Source: Phoronis ovalis
Lineage: Eukaryota > Phoronida > Phoronidae
Direction: 5' to 3'
DNA: 11,461 nucleotides
NCBI GenBank assembly: GCA_028565635.1
Contig: JAOXYB010052968.1
Coordinates: 1 to 11,461 of the forward strand
The position numbers were made by a program, and so were the translations under genes. Below are positions 1-8,081 of the stretch, piece after piece. The notes under the pieces are model-generated. The model searched no databases and was not told the DNA's origin. It was given only the letters and a program-made list of their open reading frames with translations. Each line of letters opens with the position of its first letter. Positions within the stretch are counted from its first letter, which is position 1.

Positions 1-152
1 CTAAGTCCACACCTTAAGTTTGACACCCATAGCTCAAAGCGTCTCCAAGTTATAGACGTTTGAAAATTGGAAGAAAAGAAAAAGGAAAAAATAAAGAAAA
101 AATAAAGAAAAAAAGATACAATCTCAATAGGTTGCACTTGCTGTGCAACCTA
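1..152. repeat. Possible end of an interspersed repeat: A-rich purine tract plus hairpin
   Basis: A 68-base lead-in is followed by an almost pure A/G tract (69-116) containing an 11-bp near-repeat of AATAAAGAAAA, and then by a perfect inverted repeat. The stems are TAGGTTGCAC (128-137) and GTGCAACCTA (143-152) around a 5-base loop. An A-rich stretch next to a tight hairpin is typical of interspersed repeat ends in invertebrate genomes. I cannot assign it to a family, and its left part is cut by the window edge. Confidence 0.4.
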
Positions 153-1020
153 AAAATAAAATGTCCAAAAATCAGGAGGTACTATGCAAATAGTCTAGTC
201 TGTTTTCTGCCCAGTCTCCTTGACATTTATTGTGAATAACATTAATTCTAATTTGTTGCTTTGTAACTTTTTTATCCATTAAAACACCGTGTATTATACA
301 TGTATTCTTTTACATGCTGTTATAAACAGCTCGTTTTTTTATTCAAATAATTCGAAAATGCTTTTTTTGTATTGCCACACAAAAGTTGATAGAACTATAG
401 TAATGATGAATTGACTAATATCAAGTAAACCGTTCTTTTCAGACGTTTTTTGCGCAGTAGACATATATAAGACTCATAATTTCTAAAAACTATTTTGTGA
501 ATGGAAATTTATATTGTTGTCAATGTACAGTTGTGCAAAAGATTGTGTTGAATTTCCTCAGTGTCCGTGTTCCTACTAGTTATATTTTCTATAGTACAAT
601 ATCCATATAGTGTTTACAATAAAAACATAAAACAGTACATAAATGAAACTTAAAATTGGTTTTTAATTTGGTCCTTGCGACTAGTAGCTAATATACTGTA
701 GATACAGCGTCATGATTTAGTCTGAAATTCTCCGAAGATATTAAAAACTACTGAAAAGCGTGAAAATGCACTATTAAGTTAAAGTACTCAGCTTTTAAAA
801 GACCCTTTCGATTTACAGAAATGGAATTCAATAACTTGCTGCTTGTGGAACTTTATTCGTTAGTGCATTATAAAATTGCCTTTGGTTGTGTCAGACAATT
901 TCGAATTTTTGCAAGATAACATTTTTTTGAAACTAAAATGAAAAAGAAATTAATTAGATAACCGATTCAAAAATAATTAACATTCATTTCATTTACTAGA
1001 AAATTGCAAAAATCAAAACA
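153..1020. other. Intergenic, no feature seen
   Basis: AT-rich sequence without an ORF of note on either strand, without tRNA-like structures and without clear repeats. Confidence 0.6.
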
Positions 1021-1208
1021 TATGCACGGCATCTGGTGAACGACAAGTCTATTTGACTATTTTATGTCGCAGATGTTGGATCACATATCACCAACAAGAA
1101 GCATATAGCTGGGTTATCTTTTTAATACTAAAGTGAAAACGATCGATAGACTAGCCATTTTAGATTGTGAAAATTTAAATTTTCTAATAACAGTTTTTTT
1201 GTTGAAAA

Positions 1209-1834
1209 ATGTTTCTTAATATATCTCATGTTGAACTTCCGCCCAAAAGCAGGGCGACTGGTGTTCTATTGTTTGGACGTAGTTCAAGCAGAGTAATCCG
1301 TTAAAGATGAAAAGTATTTTGGGAATGAGACATCAATTCAAACAATTTTAGTAGAAAAAGATGTGGAGCAAGATATGTCAGTAAATGTAACAGGTCAAAG
1401 TTACCTAACTATGATTTAAAGTATTGACAAGGTACTGAAGAATTAAGACTTTAGGCCAGATACGTACAGCTTTAGTACTGACTGTTTAGAAAAACTTGTT
1501 AAAACAAAAATGATGAAAGTGGAAAACGAGGAAGAGAAGGAAATATACGTACAGTGTTAATCTATGAAACATACGAGTGAGAACGAACATGCGAGCATGT
1601 CAAAAGTGATTAAATGCAAAATAAAAACCTCCCTGGTTCCAACGGGAATGAACAAAGCAACTCTAATAATAATCGAGAACCAACCATTAAAATTGACGTC
1701 TAAGCAAAACATACTATAATGATGATGAATTTCTTCCTTGTCCAAACTGGGAAGGTGTTGCACTTGCAGTTCTTCAAAATAGAGTAAAGAAAAAAAGAAG
1801 GCAATTTGAGACATGTTAACAATGGATCGCCACC
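1209..1834 (+). pseudogene. Possible decayed coding stretch, identity unknown
   Basis: Plus-strand frames here have coding-like composition (mixed charged and hydrophobic residues, and less of the Ile/Lys/Phe/Asn skew seen elsewhere) but are broken. Frame 3 is open from an ATG at 1209 to a stop at 1302. Frame 1 then runs 1297-1716, interrupted by TAA at 1417, 1444 and 1558. Frame 2 runs from about 1697 to a TAA at 1817. A chain of adjacent open pieces with frame switches and point stops is what an old gene or transposon copy looks like. I recognise no domain, and chance ORFs of 35-45 codons are expected in AT-rich DNA, so this is weak. Confidence 0.2.
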
Positions 1835-2024
1835 AACACTTGTGTATACTGGTGCTTGCCTTGTAAAAATATTTTACGGCTTTTCCCTTTATATAAGTCA
1901 TTCAGAAAAAAAGAAGGCACTTTGAGACCTGTTAACAATGGATAGCCACCAACACCTGAAATGTATATTGGTGCTTGCATTTCAAAAATATTTTACGGCT
2001 GTCCTCTTCATATACATTGTTCAG
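1789..2024. repeat. Diverged tandem duplication, two copies of about 118 bp
   Basis: Copy 1 is about 1789-1905 and copy 2 about 1906-2024. Shared landmarks are offset by 116-119 bases: GAAAAAAAGAAGGCA/CTTTGAGAC, TGTTAACAATGGAT, GCCACCAACAC, TGGTGCTTGC and AAAAATATTTTACGGCT. By eye the first 51 bases differ at only three positions; the right half is more diverged and has a 3-base insertion in copy 2. The boundaries are approximate. Confidence 0.85.
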
Positions 2025-2288
2025 TTTCGTAGATTCGTTCTGAGACAGGGGATCAGTTTATTTTTCTTGGTTAATTCATCAGAGATTCCTGAGGATATTT
2101 TATTTGGCACTGCTCATTCAAGAATGTGGCTATATGTCGTTAAAGATATTCTTTGTCAGACCACCATGTGCGAATTTAATCCATCGATAAATAGGGATGA
2201 TGGTTACCACTCAATCTTTCATAAGCCAGTATGGTTGATAGTAACTTCTGCAATGTTTCTGTATGCTGTGCAGAATGTATATCTATAG
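1938..2288 (+). CDS. Hypothetical 116-codon ORF, coding status doubtful
   Basis: An ATG-to-stop ORF starts inside the second copy of the tandem duplication; the matching ATG in copy 1 (1822) runs into TAA at 1864. The product has a hydrophobic N-terminal third (about residues 10-30), then a segment with LFFLVN (residues 41-46), then a mixed region with several Cys and Trp. No family is recognised with confidence. It has no splice context or other support, although its length is somewhat above the chance background. It may be a chance ORF or a fragment of a mobile element. Confidence 0.15.
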   Translation: MDSHQHLKCILVLAFQKYFTAVLFIYIVQFRRFVLRQGISLFFLVNSSEIPEDILFGTAHSRMWLYVVKDILCQTTMCEFNPSINRDDGYHSIFHKPVWLIVTSAMFLYAVQNVYL

Positions 2289-2517
2289 GTTCAGATATAT
2301 GTTTTCAATATTATATTTAGGAATAAGGCTGGGGTTGGGGTATTGTTAGTTCTTTATTATTAGTACAGATACGTTATAAACTAATAGAAAATCAGTGGTC
2401 AGCATCTCAAGCCTTCGTGGCTATGTTGTTAATGCACCTGTTTCCTACCATTCGAACCATTTTCGGGTTTTGTACCGAAATTCCTGCTACTCAATAAGTT
2501 GTTTCTGTGGACTCACA

Positions 2518-2577
2518 CAAGTTGCCAGGAACTCGTACAAGTTTCCGGAGCCTCGAACACTTGTCGAGCAGCAGGTC
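2518..2577. repeat. Imperfect 20-bp direct repeats
   Basis: Units starting CAAGTTGCC (2518), CAAGTTTCC (2538) and CACTTGTCG (2558) recur at 20-base spacing. The first two match at about 14 of 20 positions. The stretch is more GC-rich than its surroundings. The third unit is weak, so this may be a degenerate minisatellite or partly coincidental. Confidence 0.35.
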
Positions 2578-2837
2578 TTTGTAATCTAACATGTTTTGTC
2601 GAGGGGGTGTACCTTTGATTTAATTTTAGGTTAGACATTGTAATCCCCAGATCTATATAAAAAATATGTTTTTGAAATATTGTTTGTAAAACTTCATAAC
2701 TAAAACCAATAATCGGAATTAAGACTATACTGTTTTTAATACATTTGATTGAATTCAAATCTGACATCGATTGTCTACACCTTTGTCTTGGTAATTTCAA
2801 TATGGCGGATCGATATACTAAGTAACCCACATATAGT

Positions 2838-2843
2838 TTTATT
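2838..2843 (-). promoter_or_regulatory. Candidate poly(A) signal AATAAA of the MCT gene
   Basis: First canonical AATAAA on the minus strand after the MCT stop, about 345 nt downstream. It is followed closely by the GU-rich stretch TGTGGGTT (about 2830-2823). No ATTAAA lies between it and the stop. The position implies a 3' UTR of about 360 nt. AATAAA is common by chance in DNA this AT-rich, so this is only a candidate. Confidence 0.35.
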
Positions 2844-3187
2844 TGAAATTACGTTGAAAGCCTTTTTCAGGTAAAAACGAGGTCATAACAGAATATTTTT
2901 TCAAAATCAAAATACTTAGTTTCCACGACACTAACTATGTTTGCCATCAATTAATGTCTTCGATCATAAGATGGTAGAAAGCTCATTTTGGTGCAAGAAA
3001 TTAATTTTTTCTGTCAATATATGCCTCAAATATTAGTATATTACGCACGGCATAGCAAGGCAATCCTCTAAGGGGAAAATGACAGTTAAAAGGGTATAAA
3101 AAAACAACTATTCTTAATAAAGTTGCAATATAATTGGTAGGAAAAACAAAAGTATTAGATATTTAGATATTCCTTATCATTCTATAA

Positions 3188-3309
3188 CTATTTTGGCTGA
3201 TGTCGGCTACTTCTCCATGGTTGAATCATCATTACTGAACTAGCACATAGCGTAGCGCCACCTAGGTAGAGTGAGGCGTCGTACCACAGAAAAGAGTCGT
3301 ATAATAAAC
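3188..3309 (-). CDS. MCT exon 4 (residues 382-421, TM12 and stop)
   Basis: Terminal coding exon of 122 nt including the TAG stop at 3190-3188. It reads LLYDS, then YDASLYLGGATLCASSVMM, then a short basic tail, WRSSRHQPK. This matches the MCT pattern in which PxxG(W/L)LYD and a YxxSFYxxG-like segment precede the last helix. The ORF continues upstream to 3406 but that part is intron. The tail is much shorter than in vertebrate MCT1-4. Confidence 0.9.
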
Positions 3310-6300
3310 CTAAAAATAATATGTTATGGATTTTAATTGTAATATTAAAGTGTATTTTCTTATAAAGAAATAAGTAAATATAACACAAAACTTGCAATAA
3401 TTGCAAGGTTTACGTTTTGCATACGAATTAAGTATTAAATACTACAAAAGTTAGAGCAATTTTAAGGGGTTTTTTTTATTTTTTATTTGTTTTGTAATTT
3501 ACAATAAAATTATTGATATAACATCATATAAATATTTGCTTTGCTAGCTGACAAATTTATGCTGGCAAAATTTACTTAATTAGGAAATCGATACTTGACT
3601 TGCTTTACATTTTCCATATTTAGGACAAGAATTATTTAAATCTTATTCTGTATCTAGAGGTAATTCCATACCATTCAAATAGCTTTAAACAATTCTAATA
3701 CAGGGATTCCCTAATATTTTTTTTGCAATTCCCTCATTTTTAGTTTTTCATCGTTGTTATGCAGTTCTACATGATGGAAAGCCTTTGTGAGCAGCAATTC
3801 TTACCTGCAATGGGAGCACCAAGCAACATTCCTATTGCATCAAATATGATTAAGTATCCATATCCAGTATTTATATGCGATAATCCAACAATGTTTATTG
3901 TCATGATCACTAAATAAGGCCCAAATGAAGCTGTTACAAATCCATACAATGCTGCATATGCAAGAAGTCCTAAATACGTCTCAAATAAAGGGCTGAACAA
4001 AGATAATATACCCCCCAATCCCATAGTTACCATGTAGACAAATGTTACATTAACTTTTGGAAATTGCCCTATAAAACCAAATGCTGGTCTTCCCAATAAA
4101 TTTGCGATTCCCATAACAGAGATCAACATGGCGCATTGCTCTTCATTAGAACCTATTTTCTTTGCTGTGAATGCGGCAAGATGAACAGAAACAATAGATA
4201 CTGAAGCACAAAATAAAAATTGGTTCGCGCATAGCCACAAGAAATTTACATTTTTCAAAATATAACATTGCATAGAATTGGTAGCCACACTGCTTATCAC
4301 TTTGTCGTCACCTATCTCCAATTTTTCAGTAGAAATCGTCTTTTTTTCAATGCCGTCATATGTTCCTAACACAGGACGCATAACAGCACCCGCTATAAGC
4401 GTATTTAAATTTAATGCTCCCAATATCAACATGGTCCCTTGCCATCCATAATAACTATCTAAAGCTGTTATAACTGGTGGGAAAACAAACATGCCTATTC
4501 CAACTCCGGATACAGCAATTCCAGTTGCAAAGACTCTTCTTTCTTCAAAGTAAAAGGCAATAATGGTTATGCTGGGTAAGAAAACTAATCCGAAGCCTGA
4601 ACCTAAAACAAACACAATATTTCTATGATTAATCATTTAGTATAAGAGCGTTTTCTTAAATCAACTACGGATTTTTCGAAATGACCCTTTAGGTGAATAA
4701 CTTACACTCAGAAAGTCCCACAAATGTGTCTAACACTAATGACAGGGTTGAAATTTATGATTTAAGATATTCTTTATTCCATAATTTATTAAATCATTCG
4801 TCAAAATTAGTCAACTTAGTTTCAGGAGTTATCGTCTGAGCAAAAATGAAAGAGGTCTCAGACAAAAAGTACACATTAAAACCCTCCATGTTTGTCAGAT
4901 CACGTTTTATTTATTCTTTTAGGTGATTTTAGTGCAGCAATCACATAGTCAGCCTGAACAAATCCGAAAAATGCTGTGTTCCATATCTTCTCATCTACCG
5001 TCTAGGCTTAGCCATATAATCAGTTGTCATTGTAATCCTTTACTTTAACAATTTACAGTGAATAATTAAATACGTCATTAAACTTTTGACCATCAAGGAT
5101 CAGCTTTGACCATCAAAGATCAGCTTTGACCATCAAGGATACGCTTTGCTATCCATTTGACTATGTAAGGCGTACAATGTACTTCACTAGCTGCCGCTTA
5201 GTCCACAGTTACACCTATTTATTGTATGCTGCAATTTGAAGCCATCGAGCCCAGATGTTAGATAGGAACACTCATAGTCGACTGCTCAATATAATCCTCA
5301 GTGAAAACATTTCTATAACTACCGGTATTCAACAGTCTGATCTTGCTTCACAGCAAGCTAATAATCACACCTGTTACAACCATGGTGCTGTACTCTGTAC
5401 AGTAGAAAAGTATGATGTTTTCATGTTTTTTTAGTATAGGTGTGTGCCGCAGGACCAATTCCACGGCAGCAAACCAATGAATCGGATAATTAACACGCAT
5501 TACTATAAGGTTTGCACATATACCTTGCAGATACTGCATATCAGTTGGGTGTAAACTATCAGAATTATTTGGGCCTGATATTAATGCAGCACTATAAGTA
5601 GGATGATAATGGACCCTTAAAAGTTATTTTAGAAGTTGTGTTTTCATACCAAAGATGGATTTATTATTTTGCATATACTAAACAAATGCTTACTGTGTAC
5701 CTGTTTTCTCTAACTTTGGGAAGTCATAATTATTTGATTCGTAAACATTTTGTACTATTGCGACAAGATGCTTAATTTATTTGATTTTAATACTGTATTT
5801 ATAAACGAAATCGACCATTGAAACTTTCCACAATAAATGTGAAACGTCAGATGTTGTTTCAAATGTTCATCTTTTTGTTAAAAAAAATAATTTTGAGGAA
5901 ATGGTCTTTGTGACAAAGGTGAACTTGACACAAATTACTTATCATAGTTATTTTATGTTTTGATATCCTTGGGAACTGATGAACACTGATATCGATTACT
6001 TCGAAATATGAATTATTTTCATTTGTAATTTCACATTTTATTTCAGATTTTCTCCATATTAGCAGTGTCAGGACAAAACTACATCAGATACATTATATAA
6101 ATAAGAATTGTTGTATCAATAAAAAAATCCGTACCACAAATAACGCCTAGACCCGCATAAATCCAGAAAATATTAGTTGCAAAATAACAAATTGATAAGC
6201 CAAAACTGGATACCAGTGTTCCTATGATGACAGTCCAACGATATCCTAGTCTATTAGCCAGTACTGATGCTAATGGCCCTGAAAGCAACAAAGTACATTG

Positions 6301-7003
6301 TGAAATTTAGAAAACAAATTTGTGCATAGCAATGCGGCGACTACAACAGTATTGATCACAGTTTCTATTAAAATATAACAACCTGGACAATGCTAGCTTT
6401 AGCAAAAGAATTAGCCCAACCACCTGTTCATCTATATCAGAAATATGAGTGGAAAGAATATTTGCTGCCTATACGGTAGAAGACTATTTCCCTCTACTGG
6501 TGTAATCATGGCAATGGTTGAATCTTTATAGCTGGATTCAGCTAGTAGCATCAATGCGACAATAAAAATGTGCTGTGTGAAATATATTTTGCTTGTTTAA
6601 TAAATTGGCTGAAAGGAAAAAAAGAGTTGGGTTCAGATATGGCCTTCCAAGCCATACCAGCAAATGGTTCTAAGCATGAAACATATATAAAAAATATGTT
6701 GGTTTGCTGTATAAACCCTGCAAAAAATTATCCGCATTGGTTACTTATGAAGCAATTAACATAATTTCAGCTCTGGAAGAAAATAAGCCAAAACAATATA
6801 CCTGCTCCTAAAATCATTGATGACATCAAAGACGCTGCCCATGACGTCACAGAGCTTGATTCTTCAAAGGCTTCCAAGAACATTAATTGGAAAACTCCAG
6901 TGGACCATGAAAATCCCCAAACGCAAAAATGACAATAGAATGAAGCAGCTACTATTACCCATGCCCAGCCTCTGTCTTCTTCTGTTCTTTTTTTTGAACT
7001 CAT
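3188..7003 (-). CDS. SLC16-family monocarboxylate transporter (MCT), complete, 4 coding exons, 421 aa
   Basis: Predicted plasma-membrane 12-TM carrier of the major facilitator superfamily. Characterised SLC16 members move lactate, pyruvate, ketone bodies, creatine, thyroid hormone or aromatic amino acids, often with a proton; the substrate here cannot be told. CDS is join of 7003-6802, 6278-6135, 4602-3805 and 3309-3188 (1266 nt). Visible features: DRGWAW at residues 10-15 starting TM1 (family form is DGGWGW); GAGPLAS across exon junction 1; GFGLVFLPS in TM4; YFEERR (133-138) and ATGIAVSG (141-148) leading into TM5; a hydrophilic cytoplasmic loop about 190-232 with no membrane segment; GIANLLGRP in TM8 with R287; GAPIAGLLYDS near TM11/12. 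About 12 hydrophobic segments are readable. Length is slightly short for the family (roughly 420-600) because the C-terminal tail is only about 10 residues after the last helix. The start is supported by an in-frame TAG at 7012-7010, an A at -3, and the normal distance to the first motif. Orphan-type MCT is likelier than an MCT1-4 orthologue. Confidence 0.93.
3310..3804 (-). other. MCT intron 3 (495 bp, phase 1)
   Basis: GT-AG intron with strong donor GTAAGAAT and acceptor ATTATTTTTAG. The interior is AT-rich with T-rich runs at about 3467-3490; nothing else is seen. Confidence 0.88.
3805..4602 (-). CDS. MCT exon 3 (residues 116-382, TM4 to TM11)
   Basis: Main exon of 798 nt with no internal stop. 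It holds the rest of TM4, the YFEERR/ATGIAVSG signature, TM5-TM6, the central loop (about 190-232, rich in Lys, Glu, Asp and Ser), TM7 near 235-258, TM8 with N283 and R287, TM9-TM10, and TM11 ending GMLLGAPIA. An ATG at 4636 lies upstream of the acceptor in intron sequence and is not the start. The donor is GCAG|GTAAGA, near-perfect consensus. If the intron were retained, the protein would run 13 more residues and stop at 3767, losing TM12. Confidence 0.93.
4603..6134 (-). other. MCT intron 2 (1532 bp, phase 1)
   Basis: Largest intron of the gene, from donor GTACGG to acceptor TTTGTTTTAG. It holds a 20-bp tandem repeat at 5081-5140 and otherwise unremarkable AT-rich sequence. The 63-codon minus-strand ORF at 5539-5348 has no MCT-like content and lies wholly within the intron. 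Confidence 0.88.
5081..5140. repeat. 20-bp minisatellite, 3 copies
   Basis: Three consecutive 20-bp units at 5081-5100, 5101-5120 and 5121-5140 share the core TTTGACCATCAA(G/A)GAT. Units 2 and 3 differ at one base; unit 1 differs only in its first four bases. A degenerate fourth start (CGCTTTG) follows at 5142. It lies inside intron 2 of the MCT gene. Copy number is likely to vary between individuals. Confidence 0.9.
6135..6278 (-). CDS. MCT exon 2 (residues 68-116, TM2-TM4)
   Basis: Internal exon of 144 nt. It completes Gly68 and then reads PLASVLANRLGYRW, a good match in pattern to the MCT TM2-TM3 loop, where a small basic motif follows GPLAS. TM3 and the start of TM4 follow, ending VIC plus one base of Gly116. 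The donor G|GTACGG is weaker than consensus, but it is the only one that joins in frame to the SGFGLVFLPS of exon 3. Confidence 0.9.
6279..6801 (-). other. MCT intron 1 (523 bp, phase 1)
   Basis: GT-AG intron from donor GTATATTG to acceptor TTGCTTTCAG, which has a good pyrimidine tract. The interior is plain AT-rich sequence. A 64-codon plus-strand ORF at 6570-6764 has no recognisable content and is treated as chance. Confidence 0.88.
6802..7003 (-). CDS. MCT exon 1 (residues 1-67 plus first base of codon 68)
   Basis: First coding exon of 202 nt, encoding the short cytoplasmic N-terminus (SSKKRTEED), the DRGWAW motif, TM1 and the start of TM2. The donor is GCAG|GTATATTG, with the intron starting at 6801. 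It ends after one base of a Gly codon (phase 1). Reading on without splicing reaches a stop at 6767, so the junction is needed to complete the GAGPLAS block. Upstream 5' UTR exons may exist but cannot be placed. Confidence 0.92.
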
Positions 7004-8005
7004 TTTATTCTACCATCTATTGAGTGGATGTCTAAATATTTATTTATCAGATGCGAAGATAAAAATGAGCCAGCAAATTAAAATACTTTCTTATTCTGAC
7101 ATTAGGTAAAATGCTGTGTTTTCCCTCTGTATAACATTTTATGATCTTTAAATATAGTATTATGTGCTTTTTGTTCTTCAGTCCAAATCATACCCACCAT
7201 CGAACGTCTCTAAATGTTTTTTTTCTTGCCAGAAACATGTTCAGTTGGTTGTTAACTAGTCAGCTCAGACCAATTCATATTATTGCCAGAGTTGTATATG
7301 TTGATCAGTGTCCCTTAGCTGTATGTGTGTATTTTCCTTCAATATCTGAAATTGTGAGCGAAAAGTTAAGGTTATTAAGGATTTTATTCATATAGGGTGG
7401 CTGGCAATCAAAACTTAAAGATGCTCATCAATTTCTTCAATTACACAAGGTAACCCTAACCTCTAACAAATTAAACACATTAGTACTTTACCTACAGAGC
7501 AAATATATGAGGAACCCAAGGAAAGTGCAGACATGTTTACGTACAAGAATTAGATTCCCAAATAAAAAACCCTGGGTAAATATCATAAGCAGAATGGAGG
7601 GTATTGATTTCATGGTTGCTCGATAGTAACACAGGCTAGGCTTACAGATGTTCAGAAGTTGAAACAAAGATAGTCACAGGTAGTTAACTAGAGGTTAAAT
7701 GAGAAGTTCTCCTATGAAAAAATAAATCTTTGATACGAATCCCCAACACAAATCCTGCATATTTCGTATGTGTTGGCGACAATTATACACTATCCCTTTT
7801 TACGCGACCACTTGACAGTCTACCCTATTATTACTTAAATATCCATGCATGGTATAACCCGCAAATTAACCTCGCTTACATTCAGTTGTAACGGAGTTAT
7901 AAAACTTTATCAGCTTTCTCCTAATATGCATCGCGGCATATAATATATACATAGTCACAGTACGTGACAAAACGATTATTTAAAACAAAGCCACAATATC
8001 TAGCT
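7004..8005. other. Upstream flank of the MCT gene; no clear promoter
   Basis: This holds the MCT 5' UTR (an in-frame TAG lies three codons before the ATG) and upstream sequence. No TATA box with convincing spacing or GC-rich promoter island is visible. The plus-strand ORF at 7141-7395 is Phe/Ser/Leu-rich with no recognisable motif and is treated as chance. Confidence 0.5.
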
Positions 8006-8081
8006 GTAATTTTCATCAAATGAAGTAGATATGTAACCAGTCCATTTCAGATTTGAAAAAGTCTACTTCATGCAAAATTAC
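8006..8081. repeat. Inverted repeat able to form a hairpin
   Basis: Arm 1 (8006-8029) and arm 2 (8062-8081) pair in two blocks: GTAATTTT with AAAATTAC (8 bp) and ATGAAGTAGA with TCTACTTCAT (10 bp, perfect). They are separated by an asymmetric internal loop (6 against 2 bases) and a 32-base terminal loop. It could be a short foldback element or a structured transcript; no function is implied. Confidence 0.7.

Larger units (their letters stand above)
2025..3187. other. Downstream flank of the MCT gene, including its likely 3' UTR
   Basis: About 2838-3187 is probably MCT 3' UTR. The remainder is intergenic. It contains the weak 20-bp periodicity at 2518-2577 described separately. The minus-strand ORF at 2830-2513 and the plus-strand ORF at 2395-2589 overlap each other on opposite strands without recognisable content. 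Confidence 0.5.

Noticed and set aside
1557-1901. 114-codon minus-strand ORF as a gene
   Set aside because: It overlaps the coding-like plus-strand pieces and the tandem duplication, has no known motif, and its start falls in the repeat.
2440-2465. tRNA-like T-arm (GGTTCGAAT on the minus strand)
   Set aside because: The following bases do not complete the T-arm stem, and no A/B box pair or cloverleaf could be built around it.
4603-4636. ATG at 4636 as the start of a separate 289-codon MCT protein
   Set aside because: It lies in intron 2 upstream of a strong acceptor (TTTGTTTTAG), and the true N-terminal half is encoded by exons 1 and 2, which join in frame.
5343-5358. Short hairpin CTTGCT...AGCAAG in intron 2
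   Set aside because: A 6-bp stem is too short to stand out from chance in a window this long.
6817-7023. Plus-strand ORF across MCT exon 1
   Set aside because: It is the antisense shadow of the real exon on the minus strand.
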